From contig OX621241.1 in NCBI GenBank assembly GCA_951640165.1, positions 5,838,001 to 5,902,000 on the forward strand: a DNA stretch of 64,000 bases, in the 5' to 3' direction. Source of the DNA: Pseudoips prasinana (taxonomy: Eukaryota; Arthropoda; Insecta; Lepidoptera; Nolidae). A program made the translations under genes and the position numbers. How positions within the stretch are numbered: position 1 is the first letter of the stretch; each line of letters starts with the position of its first letter. The notes beneath the pieces were generated by a model. The model did not search any database and was not told the DNA's origin. It was given only the letters and a program-made list of their open reading frames with translations. Shown here piece after piece: positions 44,641 through 57,675 of the stretch.

Positions 44641-46249
44641 TGTAACCGTTGCCATCACAATAATGTTACGAATGAATTTAAATAATTATGTTTAAAATAC
44701 TGTAACTAAGCATAATTATGTAAAATTTTCCAAATAGTAATATTTTAATTTTTACATAATTTAATTATTATACACAATATGATGTTATCGTGTGTTGTGG
44801 ACAATGTTATTTAGCCATCTCATTTATCATCATCAGGTGTTACCTCGTTCTGGTATGCTGTCCTCTATAACGTTCAGTCGGTTGTCTATGGTGGGAGTCA
44901 ACCCATCCTCACATTGACCTTGATGTCTCCTAGATACTCACTGGTCTGCAGTCCTCGTATAAAGTGGGTTAGTACAGCTGTCAGATGAATGAAACCATAT
45001 GGAATTCAACCTCTTCATTAGGAGTACGAGACGCATAGTTAAAGGCTTAAATCTGTGCACATGTGTTTTTGTCGGAGGTTCAAAAACATTACCCTTCTTG
45101 ATAATAGAGTGACAAAATTAACAGATCATGTATCAACGTCGTCCGTCGAAACAGGAAATTAAATAAGTGGATTCTACCTTATTATGCACACATTGGCGAG
45201 GACAAAATATGACGCGTCGCACTAGAACATTTACCGTTAAATAAACTCTCGGACATCTAGTGTTCCGTGCCTTCTACAGGTCTATAGACTCATAGACTCA
45301 CGCCTATTTCCCAGAGGAGTAGGCAGAGACAACGGATTTCCATTTGCCACTATCTTAGCACACCTCTTTTGCCTCGATTACTGTCATTATGTTCTTCAAA
45401 CAAAGGTAGTTAGTTGTTATAGAAAGTTATTAAATAAGTCATATAAGTCACTTAAAAAACCGAACCTAAGTTAACCAGTTAAAAAGCTTTCATGATTTTA
45501 AAAGGACGGTGAAAACGAAAGATATTACGTAAATTTCTAACAAGAGACATAATTTCGAATTTGTTGTAACAAAACATCAGATGAACACACTATTATTGAC
45601 ATAAGCAAAACTAGGCGAGAGAAATATGTTGTGTAATAAACAGATAAAGCCATTTTATATGATCATTTGGCATAATAACCATACTCTAAAATGAACTTCA
45701 CTTCAGCCCTCTTTTTAAAAGTGGCAAAAATATTTTCATAATTATGAACATGAAGACTAAACTTTATTTTAATTTTTAGTTGAAGCGGAGATATATCGGT
45801 GACAGACTTAGTCTGAAGAGAACTTAGTCGCTCTTTAAGGGTACAGAATCTTAAAAATACCCACGGGAACGACATAAGGACATCAGTCACTTTAACATTG
45901 TCAAGTTATTACACTTGCACATTTTCCCAGACGACTTGTCTCCGAGTAGAGCAACTCGCTAGGTCGGACTTCAATGACCTTAATATAAAATCAATCATAT
46001 GCTTTACGGTACGGTAGGTTAAGACCGTATACTCCCGTCCCTCGTCATGTTATTAAGGGAACATCTACGACAATGGTTACCGACAAGCTACGGCCTCAAT
46101 GAAGACTGAAGAATATCTTTCGACAGCGTTTGGCTAACGGAAACAGAAAAACACAACAGTCTATGACTGCGAGCATAGTTTGGTCAAACGCTGTAGACAT
46201 CACATGCGTCGCCGTCTGCATGCTAGTTTGCCAATGGGTTTTCGAGGTC
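44641..46249. other. no supported gene
   Basis: Holds a fragment of a common repeat (GACTCACGCCTATTTCCCAG, GGAGTAGGCAGAGAC) near 45295-45330. No other feature was recognised. Confidence 0.4.
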
Positions 46250-46700
46250 AGATGGTAGTCGCTCCTTTAATTCTGTTACCAGTCGCTCGTTAAATTCTGT
46301 TATCAGTCGGTTGTTTCATTTTGTTAGTATAGTCGCTGGTTTCAGTCTGTTAACAGTCGCTAGCTTATTTATGTTAACAGTCGCTCGTTAATTTCTGTTA
46401 GCAGTCGCTCGTTTCATTCTGCTGACAATCGCTAGCTTATTTCTGTTACCAGTCACTCGTTAATTTCTGTTAGCAGTCGGTCGTTAATTTCTGTTAGCAG
46501 CCGGTCGTTTAATTCTTTTACCAGTCATTCTTTTAATACTGTTAGCAGTCGCTCGTTTAACTCTGTTAGTAGACGCTCGTTTCATTCTGTTAGTAGACGT
46601 TCATTTAATTCTGTTAGTAGTCGATCGTTAAATTCTATTAGCAGTCAGTCATTTAATTCTGTTAACTGTCTCTCGTTTAATTCTGTTACTAGTCATAACA
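46250..46700. repeat. minisatellite, 24-bp unit
   Basis: About 18 copies of GTCGCTCGTTTAATTCTGTT plus AGCA, with scattered substitutions. It ends about 75 bp left of the second DD41D transposon. Confidence 0.9.
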
Positions 46701-46775
46701 GATCAAACTGCTATCCTATATACCTCAATAGAAATGGAGAAAGGTGGGTCTAGAAATTACGAGTGAACACACATA

Positions 46776-49243
46776 CAGGCTTACAGGTTAAGTCGACCTA
46801 GATCCTTTAAGAGGTTGTAGTTTCTATAATTTCTGACTGATTTGTCTATAAAACACCATACCCCAAACTTAACTGTTTTCAAAATACTGGACTTTGAAGG
46901 TTTTTTGAGATAAAATCGGTTTTATGACTATTGGCCTATATTTTTTTGAGGGTTTTGCCTCTAACTGCGTGTGTTTGCAATTTTTGTGTAGTAGATAAGT
47001 TGTTTTATTATTCTCAACACTAAAATAGCAGTTCACTGAACTGACTGGGTCGTAGTAGACGATTGATAGTTATAAATTGAAATAAATTCGTCAAAAAATA
47101 TTTTTTCTTTCTGAAATAATAAAAGAAAAGTCTATGACAGTTATGCTGCAGATGTGCTTAAAAATATCTACATTTCATCAGCTATCCAACAAGGTATAAC
47201 AAGCTAGGTTATTATCAGAATTCTTAGTAAAAAACTTCGATGAAAGGCTCTCGGGTAGTAGTAAAGATAACAGTACTAATTTATCACGGGTCAGAAAACA
47301 AAATAAAACAATCCAAATAGGTACAAAATGACATCTATTACTGCTATTTTTACAGAAAGTCATGATTCATGTTCCACATGGCCGCCTCTGTTTCGCACAC
47401 ATATTCTCATTCTGTGTCTTAATCCACTCTTTACTACACCAGTTGTTAAACCCCTTCTTATTTCATTTGCCGCATCGATTATTCTCTGTCTCAAAACATC
47501 AACAGATGTGATTGGATTAGGTTCGTTGTACACCAAACTCTTCATGTGTCCCCACACATAAAAATCCATGGGGGTCAGGTCTGGACTTCTAGCTGGCCAC
47601 GGTATGGGTCCACCTCTTCCGATCCACTTATTAGGATAATTAGTGTCTAGCCATTCTCTGACACTTCTCCTGTAGTGTGCAGGACAACCGTCATGTTGAA
47701 ACCACATATCACGAATGAGATAGAGTGGTACGTCGTCTAGTAAGTCGGATAAATCTTCTCTTAAAAAGTTTTCATAATGTTCTCCATTTAAATTGTCGGG
47801 AAGAAAGTAAGGCCCAATCAAATGGTTTGATATGATTCCCATCCATACATTCAAACTGAATCGTCTTTGTGATGCCTTTGGCCACTTCTTATTGGGATTT
47901 CTTTGAACTTTTGGGGCCCAATAATGAACATTGTGGTAATTGGTTATGCCGTCTTTATCAAATTTGGACTCGTCTGTCCACAAGATCTTTTTAAAAAATG
48001 ATGGATCTTCTAAATCTGCATTGAGCATGAATCTGCAGAAATCCAACCTCCTCACAGGATCTCCTTCTTCGATGGTGTGTACCGGCGTGTAATGATAAGG
48101 ATAGAGGCCGGCAGTATTCACCGTAAACCATACTTTCCACTGCGAGAGTCCAAGTTCTCGGGCAACAATATTGGTCGAAGTAGTTGGATCCAATCTAAAC
48201 CGTCGAACTATTTCATTGTCTTGCTCTTCATCATCATCATTGACACGTGGTCTACCCAAGTCTGTTCGTCGCCTCGAAACAGAGCCAGTCTCTCGAAGTC
48301 GTCGGTAAACTCCGTCAAAGACACTAACATCCGGTACTCGGCGGCCTGGGTAACGTGATATGTATTCATCACGAGCTCGTGCGGATACACAATTGCAGTA
48401 CCCATAACAAATCAAAATATCAGCATATTCCTCGTTCGTGTAGGTCGTCATCTTCAACAGTTCCAAATCAGAAGCACAAATCAATAGTCCAGTTTGCAAG
48501 CACAGTCACGATTTGAAAGAAACAGTCCAGAAATCCAAGCCAAGTCGAATGAAAAACCAAGAGCACTAAGAATCGCATCTACTACAGACGAATCGCGTAA
48601 GCAGACTAACCAAACAATAACAACAAAATGGCTGTGGTTTTTTTTTCTCGCTCACACCTAATTACATTGTATGATATCTCGCTTGCACGCACCGCAGTCC
48701 CATGAAGAACAATAGGCGCAACAAGTAACGCAAGGAAACACGTTATCTTTACTACTACTACTACCCGAGAGCCTTTCATCGAAGTTTTTTTCTAAGAATT
48801 ATAATAATACCCTAGCTTGTTATACCTTGTTGGATAGCTGATGAAATGTAGATATTTTTAAGCACATCTGCAGCATAACTGTCATAGACTTTTTTTTTAT
48901 TATTACAGAAAGAAAAATTATTTTTTACGAATTTATTTCAATTTATAACTATCAATCGTCTACTACGACCCAGTCAGTTCAGTGAACTGCTATTTTAGTG
49001 TTGAGAATAATAAAGCAACTTATCTACTACACAAAATCGGAAACACAAATAAATTAGAGGCAAAAAACCCAAAAAAATATAGGCCAATAGATGTAAAACC
49101 GTTTTTTTTTTCAAAAAAGCTTCAAAGTCCAATATCTTGAAAACGGTTAAGTTTGGGGTACGGTGTTTCATAGACAAATCAGTCGGGAATTATGGAAACT
49201 ATCACCTCTTAAAGGATCTAGGTCGACTTAACCTGTAACCCTG
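46776..49243 (-). mobile_element. DD41D Tc1/mariner-like transposon, copy 2
   Basis: Same 2,468-bp element as 5414-7881, at a constant offset of 41,362 bp and in the same orientation. Flanks: CACACATA on the left, TATATTCC on the right, so a TA duplication. The flanking DNA is unrelated to that of copy 1, so this is a separate insertion and not a segmental duplication. Confidence 0.93.
47360..48451 (-). CDS. DD41D transposase (copy 2)
   Basis: 363 residues from ATG 48451 (MTTYTNEEYADIL). Every residue seems identical to the copy 1 protein: DUF4817-type helix-turn-helix N-terminus, WTDESKF, FQHDGCPAHY and SPDLTPMDFYVWG, with 41 residues between the second and third catalytic Asp. It is intact, so this copy could in principle be a source of active enzyme. 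No intron or frameshift was seen. Confidence 0.9.
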   Translation of the reverse strand: MTTYTNEEYADILICYGYCNCVSARARDEYISRYPGRRVPDVSVFDGVYRRLRETGSVSRRRTDLGRPRVNDDDEEQDNEIVRRFRLDPTTSTNIVARELGLSQWKVWFTVNTAGLYPYHYTPVHTIEEGDPVRRLDFCRFMLNADLEDPSFFKKILWTDESKFDKDGITNYHNVHYWAPKVQRNPNKKWPKASQRRFSLNVWMGIISNHLIGPYFLPDNLNGEHYENFLREDLSDLLDDVPLYLIRDMWFQHDGCPAHYRRSVREWLDTNYPNKWIGRGGPIPWPARSPDLTPMDFYVWGHMKSLVYNEPNPITSVDVLRQRIIDAANEIRRGLTTGVVKSGLRHRMRICVRNRGGHVEHES

Positions 49244-49249
49244 TATATT

Positions 49250-49690
49250 CCAAGATAAAACCGGCCAAGTGCGAGTCGGACTCGCTCTTGAAGGGTTCCA
49301 TAGCAGCAAGTATTACAGTTGATTAAATGAAAGGTAAATTGCGGTTTACGATTTATGACGTATTAAAAAAACTACTTGGTAGATCTCTATCAAACCAATT
49401 TTGTAGATCTCATTCAAACCAATTTTCGTTGTAAGTTTGCATGGTGTACATCATATTTCTTTTTAGTTTATCGTTCTCTTATTTTAGAAGTTACAGGGGG
49501 GGGGGGGGGGGGCACTCATTTTACCACTTTGGAAGTGTCTCTCGCCTAGCCAGACCTATCCATAGATAACACACATGTGTACGATGAAAAAAAATGTTTG
49601 AGTTTCAGTTATATGTATGGGAGACAGACAGACATAACGAATCTATAAGGGTTCCGTTTTTGCCATTTGGCTACGGAACCCTAAAAAACG
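49250..49690 (+). repeat. dispersed lepidopteran repeat containing a G17 tract
   Basis: Starts with ACCGGCCAAGTGCGAGTCGG and ends GGCTACGGAACCCTAAA, both well known from lepidopteran repeats. It includes a G17 run at 49496-49512. It abuts the right end of DD41D copy 2. Confidence 0.75.
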
Positions 49691-51610
49691 GTTAAAGTAC
49701 CTACTTAGCGATATTAGGTTAATAAATCCTTAATTTGCAATCGAATTAAAGAAATACCCCCTCCAATCATCAATCGGACGAGCGGCTCACGTCTTCGCGT
49801 ATAAACGTAAAGTAACAGTTGCACAGATCGCCCACTAAAAACGACCCTCTCATGCATCTCCCTGTACCGTGTGTAAGTTACCGCCCTGGTTCTAACCCCG
49901 AAGGAAATGTGAAACATTTCAGCCTCTACTTGTCTCTAGAGTCCGTTAAACTAAAGGTCATAATAAATTAATGTAAATAAATAGAAACGCAGGTTGTCAT
50001 TGAGAAACAGTTTCATTTAATTTTCTGTGTCAAACTTTACTCTTTCTCAACGATAAGGTACAATTTATTTTACAGGCAGCATTAAATCGTTCTTTTTAAT
50101 AAAACTAAAAAGGAAAAAACCTATAATTTAATGTGTTCATTTATACTGCTTCTTAAACTGACACTTGACACTTTCCATGAGATTAATTAGCAAGTCCTAT
50201 AATATTAAGCTACATTAAAAATTATTAATAATTATGGTAAAACTGTGCAAGATGCGACTCAGACCGACGAACTCTCGCAACGATAGTTTCTAAATTTAGA
50301 TTTGTTCAAAATATTGCTTATTCAACCTTGGTGTGAAAACAGTTCCGGTAATAAATATCTTCATTTGTTCCCTGCCACATGGTGACAACATATCATTAAA
50401 ATTGGAAAATCATCCCATACAATAATTCCAACCAGATTCCATATAAATAAACGTAAATAATTATATGAACTTTTGATAAAGTACTACATTACTTAAAAAA
50501 CATGGCTAATCAGCATTGTTTATGTATAGTTTTCATACACAACAATGAAGTCACAAAAAAACATTTATTTTTAATTTGACTAACCTTTTTCTCCTCGTGT
50601 TGCCGCACCATGTTTAGAAACGTTATATAAGACTACTGATGTACAACCGCGTCCAACAGCGAATGAAACAAATTTTGATAAAGTTTAATGCCAGCCGGTT
50701 AGTTACTAGCCTTGAACTCACTATCTATCGTAAGAAAAAAATTATGCGCACGTATCGACGCACTCCGGTATACAACAAAATCTCGCGGTACATTTTGGAT
50801 CGTCAATACCGTTAGCTCGCTTGTCGCGCAACATGTTCACAGAGAGAAAAATCTCTAGACTCTATTATACCTAGAATACTGCCCGTTCTGGTCTACCACA
50901 GCTTAAACTAACATTATCTCTACTATAGAGTAATAAAAAGTAGTGTCACATACATCGCACTAATAGTATAAATGTACATGTGTATGTGTTTGTAAACTCA
51001 GCCATACAAAAATTATAGTATGGATTTTAACAAAATTTTTAATGTAGGTAGGTTATACCCTAAATTCACAGATACGCTACAAAAATCTTGAATTTTAATA
51101 AAGTAGTACTAAATTTAAAAATTAATAGCTTAGAAACTTGTTATTTATTGAATGATTTAAAATATATGTGATAATACAGACCGCACGTACGGACTAATAT
51201 AACAATTTTTTTTGTAACTTTTATACTATTTCTACTATATTTATGTACTACATTGTGAGCTTGACAAGTATAAGTGTATGTTAATACCCAAGTGCTGCAT
51301 AAATTTCATTTCATAACATCAATATTTTATTTTTTATTTGCTTAAATACGGCTTATATAAAAATTCTTAGAAATAATACAAGGTAAGCACCATAATAGCT
51401 TTTCGGCGTGCAAATATTGACAGTTAATTCCATAGTTTAAGGTCTATTTATTTAATTACCAATCAAATTTCTTAATCTCGGGTCAGACCGCTAGCACTGT
51501 GAAAAAACGCACCTAAAAAAGAGCAATCTTACAATAGTCACATATGATGTGTAACATCTGACATGTTATAATTCCTTATGAAATGTATGTGAAGCCGATT
51601 TATTCATAAC
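49691..51610. other. no supported gene
   Basis: AT-rich. A minus-strand ATG in good context near 50613 is followed after nine codons by a GTTAGT donor-like site, but no continuing exon was found. Confidence 0.4.
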
Positions 51611-51910
51611 TAGCTGTGCCCCGCGGTTTAATCCGCGTTAAATTTTATAAATTAGCTCAGCTCCTCCCCCGTAGGTGATAGCGCGATAATATGTAGCCTA
51701 TGTTGCCCCGACCTCTTAGTAATGTTCATGCAAAATTTGAAGTAAATTCATGCAGTACTTTTTGAGTTTAGTCCGGACATACATACAGACAAACAGACAA
51801 AAATTCTAAAAACTATATTTTTGGTTTCGCTATCGTTTGTAGATCACACACTATGTATCCTTTAAAAAAATATTCAATGTACAGTTTTGACTTCCCTACG
51901 ATTTTATTAT
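51611..51910 (-). repeat. dispersed repeat A, inverted copy
   Basis: The minus strand reads from the CGTAGGGAAGTCAAAACTGT head to the GGGGCACAGCTAGT tail. Confidence 0.7.
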
Positions 51911-51954
51911 ATGTATAGATATATTAATATCATCGCATACACTATGTTGGCCGA

Positions 51955-52324
51955 CAATACGTCGTGATACCAACCTTACGAAAAACGGGCTGGCATCTGA
52001 CAGCCATCTCTCCGCCACCGATCTCCCTCCCTTTTTCAAAACCACTCCTACAAAAAATATCCAGCAACCAGACACACATCAACGACATGCATCATCAACC
52101 TACCATGCGTCTACGCATTAGTGCTATACGTCGAGGGAACTGCACGTGTGGCGCAGCGGCTAAGACAGTCCGCATCACCGCTTCGTGTCGCGGGTTCGCG
52201 CCGGAAAACGATTAACTTAACTTAACCCATAACTATTTATGGGTTAAGTTAAGTTAATCGTTTTCCGGCGCGAACCCGCGACACGAAGCGGCGTTTTTCG
52301 TAAGGTTGGTATCACGACGTATTG
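51955..52324. repeat. two-step fold-back inside a SINE
   Basis: 52178-52232 and 52237-52291 are exact 55-bp inverses with a 4-nt loop. The right arm runs straight on into 52292-52324, the exact inverse of 51955-51987. The inverted copy therefore skips 51988-52177. Confidence 0.95.
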
Positions 52325-52400
52325 CCGGTTTTTCTGAGTCTGGATGTTATTATTGTCCGTCTATTATATGTTTGTAAAGTACCCCGCGACACAGAGATTA
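52140..52400 (+). repeat. SINE type 1 disrupted by the fold-back
   Basis: Head CTGCACGTGTGGCGCAGCGG and tail GTACCCCGCGACACAG are normal. The middle is replaced by the palindrome at 52178-52291. Confidence 0.75.
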
Positions 52401-53539
52401 AAATCCCAAGTCATCTTAAAAAAGAAAAAAAAGAAAAAGAGGTTGCTATCAGGGACGGGATCTTAGTTTAGTTGTAGTTTTATACCTCTTGCTGAATGAA
52501 TTTGAACCCTCACTCGCCTCTATGATCCGGTGAATCCACTTAGACTAACAGTAAACGCTATGTTAACAAAAAACAAACATTCTCTTATAATTAGAGATCA
52601 GATAATAATATTTTTTTGCATATTTGTATTACATTACAGACTACTTACCGAGAATATTTTAAATAACTGGAGTGCAACCGGCAATGTTGTCTGTACTTCA
52701 CTCAAATCACACTATTGTGCATTCTGAAACATGTGCCTTTTTTCAGCTTTGTATTGTATGGCGCGAATTGTTCATGTTTATAGTATGTCATTCTTATTTA
52801 CAATTAAATAATACTTTTATCAAATCTTGTTGACTGACTGTCTGACTTGAACCCGTCCGTCCGTTGTCCATGCATTTCCTTTACTGATTCAGTATTAGAC
52901 TTGACTAACATGGTAGGTGAGGAAATGCTAGACGCCCCAAAGACAACACCATAACTAGAGATATTAATCCGTGTAGAACTTCATAAAATATCATTGACGG
53001 GCACAAAGGACAAGTAGTTCTCCTGCGCGGGAACTGAACCTGGGACACGAATTCTTAACCGCGTGCCAAGTGAGTTGATAACATCATAAAATTAATGACT
53101 TTAGAAAAATATTAAGTACATTTTAAGTGGGATATGAGAGAACAGACTTTATGCCCTCGTAGCTAACACTAATGATACAAAAGCTAGACCTTTTTTTTAT
53201 CGTGGGAAAATCCATCTTGGATACCGATCGCCTGGGGCATGGGTTATGTCGGTTTTCGACCGTCTATAACCTCATGATGGTCTTCTTCTACAAATATGAA
53301 AGAGTACGGGTAGCTCCATAGGAACAACACCGTGCTGCTAAAGCACCTCACGGGTGCCAATTCCCCCATTAAACTCGCGCTTTTCACCACAGCATGTGAC
53401 CACGACTTACCCGAAACGGTTTGAACATCTTTGTACCCTACTAAAGACGTCCATGGCCTCGCATTCACCCCCGACATACGAGGATGGGAACCTTAAATGG
53501 CGCGGGAAAACATACCGACACCTTTCGGATCCTTTTAGT

Positions 53540-53790
53540 TTGGCCTCTTTGTCAAATGGTTAATATAAGGCAGAGGTCGTGGGTTCGATCCCCACGCAAG
53601 ACAAAACTTTGTTTAATGAGAACTTTTATTTGTTCTGTGGGTTTGGGTATAATTTATATATAATATGTATGTCTTTAGAAATACATATGTGTATTATTCA
53701 GTTGTCTGGTTGCCATAGTAAAGGCTATGTCTAGTTTGGGATCTGTCTGATGGCAGTCTGTCCCAAAATATATAATATTTATGTTATTTA
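53540..53790 (+). repeat. tRNA-headed SINE type 5
   Basis: B-box GTGGGTTCGATCCCCACG near 53579, A-box-like TTTGTCAAATGGTTAATA, then a GTTCTGTGGGTTTGGGTATA tail and a GTTTGGGATC block related to SINE types 2 and 4. Confidence 0.65.
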
Positions 53791-53799
53791 TTTCCCTTT

Positions 53800-54090
53800 C
53801 AAGACAGGTATACTGTATGCCAATTCTCCCAAGACTTTAGAGCAGGCAAAATCTAACCCTATGGCAACACTATCCACCTACAATTGATTAAAACAAAAGA
53901 AACTCCGAACAATTTCAAAACCTTACCTCACTAGAGGCCTGAACAGTACACCCTAAACTGTAGGCCAATTCTCCCGGGACGAGGAAGCAGGCAAAAACTA
54001 CACCTATAGCAAGCGTTATTCACCGAAAATTAACTAAAACAAAAGAATTTTCGAATAATTTCTTCTTCTTCTTCTTACCTCACTAGAAGC
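53800..54090. repeat. diverged tandem duplication, about 140 bp
   Basis: Both units share GCCAATTCTCCC, GCAGGCAAAA, ATTAAAACAAAAGAA-like and CTTACCTCACTAGA blocks in order. Confidence 0.7.
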
Positions 54091-57000
54091 TGATGAACCC
54101 ATATATTTAACTGATAAACACCGAAAACTCGAACTTTGTCGCTAACAAATTTGATTTTAACACAATTTAATATCTTCAGAGACACCACACCAAGAATATT
54201 ATTCACTTGTACAATATAGCCGCCAAGCCGCAGCTCAGGCGCACTGCTATTGTAATAACCACCAGTCCACCTCACACTCATTATACCTCGTGTTTTGAAA
54301 ACATTGAGGCTGATGGCGATTTTCACCGGTTATTACTGGAGTTTAGGATAGGTCATTTGTCCTAAGGATGTCTATACTTACAGTCACGGTCTCTATTAAC
54401 TTGATTGACCCTATTAATTAGGGAATGGCAACAGACCAGTGCATTGGCGAAACGACGAAGCACCAACCCTAAATGGTCTCTTTTAGACCAGACAAACAAT
54501 TAGAGACAAGAAATCGCCATCTGAGTTACAAATCCACAGGGATCAGGAATCGTGATATTTTTTTCTCAGTAGAAAGGAGAGTTATGAGAATTGCTTCTTT
54601 TAAATTTAAGGGTGTTAGCAAGGGAGTCCTAAATTTGATCTGCCAATGTGTATCGTTCGTAGCTTAACGCAATGCACCTACCCCGGATTGGTGAACCCCG
54701 CTGAACGATAAAATTTATGATTTTCCATTTTTGAGGTGATGAAACAGATTTGATGTTTTTCCACAGGTACTTTTTACAATGGCACTTATCATCGCTAGCA
54801 GGGCGTTTAGCCCCGTACCCTATAGCTACAACTTTAAGGGTCTTGTACTGTAATGTTTTTCCTAAGAACGCTAGGCTGAGGCTGTGGCAGGAGCTCCCAA
54901 GTGGACATAAAAAAATGATGATGATTTAAAACAGGATGTGCAACACGAGAATAATGCCACGAATGTTCGGATCCTAGTCTACTCTAACCGTTTGCTACTA
55001 GGCGAAAATACAGCCCTTAAGTTAAATCTGCCTACCAGAGGAGGCCCAGTAGAGGTTTGAGGGCTTTATCCCAATTAAACTAGTTGTGGTACTGACGTTT
55101 GCCCTAGTTATTAAAAGTTACGGTTCCTAAAAGACTTGTAAGGACTTAAGTTATTTTCTAAACCAAAGCCTAACCAAATATCTAGTAAATAGCAAGTCAT
55201 AACGATACAATTTATATTATATAAATAAAGAGAATTAGTTTTATTACGAGATAATTACTAAGTAAAGCAAGTAGCTAAAACAGACTATAACAATATTTGC
55301 CCTGAGTACATACCTATAAGATTAGATCAGCAAATAATACTTATGTTTTATTAAAAGTATGACAGTGAATTATATTCACTCTAAGTGTTTACATAGAGCG
55401 ATTACCAGAGGATATATGTAATTCAATGAATTATATGTAATGCATTATAACCACCGTGTGGCGTCCTCAGACAAAATAATCAATAATGTTAAGCAAATAC
55501 CAAACGCTACATGAGATGCTTAAAATCAGGCACGCAAGCTGATCGATCCTCTGCAGTAGTTCTCGATGTTGTACACCAAGCACCTTCACCAGATTACCTT
55601 CTTGCTTCGTGAAAAACCCGAGCACTAAAGGTGATTTTGCTCAAATCATACAATTAGAATGGCTGAAAACCGATAACGCATGGTGGTCTTGGTCGTAATT
55701 TAGACTATTAAGATCGCTGAGAACCAATCACAATAATAAGTGATCTTGCTTGTGTATTAACTTCGGTAATCGGACAGTGTTTTCAAACATCATATAGTCA
55801 CATTCGTATAATTTTGAACCACACGAAAACATCACTACGGGTGAGCTTGTTCTCCTGGTATACCAATATGAAAAGTTACCTTTATAGTTGGCCGTTCAGC
55901 ATCGCTGCCCGTGAGGTGGGATGGCATATTTGGCCTATAAGAATCGCTGCGAAACACAAAAGACTATATTGCTGCAAAGGCATGGCGACGAATAAGAGTC
56001 GCTGAAAGCCCACCACGTAAGTTAATCATGTAGTCGGTTACTCGTAAGAGACCCGATGGCTGGTCCGTTAGAGTCGTAGACGGCTGCTGGTATGGAAATC
56101 CACATGTGTTGGAACTTTCGCACATCCAAGTTACTTCAAGGGCAGTGGGTGCTGCGGTGGATCTAGTAGAGGGATTCAAACGGATAAAATATGCATCCGT
56201 GGTGGGCATATTTCACACTGGGTTTGAGACTATGGGAGAGAAATACGCAAATTTGGAAAGGACTTGTTCAGACGCCTTGATGAAAGTTCAAGTGACCTAA
56301 GGCATTTTCGGCGGCCACCGTATCAGCTTGATTAAACAAGGTAACTTCGCCAGCTTTTTGGCAAGTATTGTATTATTTATTGTTATTTGCGACTTGATGC
56401 CTTGTTGGCATCTTGCTACATCGACCATTTCTGATTTATTGTAGCAGAGCTCCTTGATTTATTAGAGTTCACTGCTTAACTCTATAGCTTTAATAAACTT
56501 CCAGATTGATTGTGCAGTGAGTGTCTGTGATTGATTGTGCATTTTGCTACCTTACCCGCAGATTGTGACAGAAATGCTATTTTTAACTGTAGTTTGTATT
56601 TTATTATTAAATCTATTGACTAAAACTAGGTAATTAAAATTGGTTGTTAGTTTGATTCGCAGCGATATTCAATAGCAGAATCCCGAAATCAAATACAAAG
56701 AGATTATTGCTTTCGAAGTTTTCGAGTTATAGTAACCCAAATTCGAACTCGTAACTTAGCAACCCTAGAACCCCCGCCATTACAATAATTACTACCACAC
56801 GTACAATGGCCTGCAAACCACAAACACCGTCTCTATATACACACAATACTCAATCAAACCAGTTAGCACTCGTTTCTCATTCTCACTGTAATGCGAGTGC
56901 TTCCCACCTGGGTTTGTGTAGCAATCATGTTCTCATTGTGGGAAATTGTCTTCATTATGCAATTTAAAAAAAAACGCGGATTGTGTAAAGAGAACGGTGT

Positions 57001-57487
57001 AATAACGAATGGCGGGATTTAAAAATCCGAGATATATTTATCAACATTACATACGTCAGTCCTCTTTATATTATTTTTTTTATAGATTTATTGAGCAAAA
57101 ATAACAAAAGTATGTTTATTGGAAGTGGCACAGAAACCTCTAGGGTTTGAGGGTGCACTATACAATATGTCGTCGGCACTTAAGAATAACATTAGGTAAT
57201 GGAGAAAAGAAGTACACATGTTTATATATGACTTAAAAACTAGATAAACAATGATAAATATGATAATATAACAATAATAATAATACTATGTGAACTATAT
57301 CCTAGAATGTTTACTACCCGATCACGAAAGTCAGATTTGGGTAACACAATACAATAGCGGGTAAAATCACTAGCGTAATATTAGGTATAATAAATATGTT
57401 TAAATCTAGGCTTCAGAGCCTTAATTAACTTAAAATTATTTTAATAAGCAATTAATTAGCAATCACGGAAATTTCTGAGGTAAAAAT
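54091..57487. other. mostly unclassified intergenic DNA
   Basis: Includes the second copy (54595-54700, +) of the repeat at 14640-14745, and a LINE-tail-like stretch from 57060 to 57440. No exon was supported. Confidence 0.4.
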
Positions 57488-57675
57488 CTGCACGTGTAGC
57501 GCAGCGGCTAAGACAGTCGACTCGCCACTTCGTGTCCCGGGTTCGAATCCCACGCAAGGACAGGTATAACCCATAAATAGTTGTTCTGAGTCTGGATGTA
57601 CTTTGTGACCGTCAATTATAAAGTACGGAAAGTACCCAGCGATACAGGAATTAATTATCATATTGCGGGCGTTGT
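57488..57675 (+). repeat. SINE type 1
   Basis: CTGCACGTGTAGCGCAGCGG head, CGGGTTCGAATCCCACGC B-box, and the tail ending GCGGGCGTTG followed by T-rich DNA. Confidence 0.78.

Noticed and set aside
44440..44658. 72-residue frame of repeated SRIFLAIMF units
   Set aside because: It is a by-product of the minisatellite, with a period that happens to stay open.
43675..46700. CRISPR-like array
   Set aside because: Units are contiguous diverged tandem repeats without unique spacers, in an animal genome.
50580..50625. Minus-strand first exon (MVRQHEEKK then GTTAGT)
   Set aside because: Nine codons with no downstream exon found; too little evidence.
53244..53563. Overlapping open frames on both strands near a CGGGTAAGT donor-like site
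   Set aside because: The stretch looks like a dispersed lepidopteran repeat; no acceptor or domain supports an exon.
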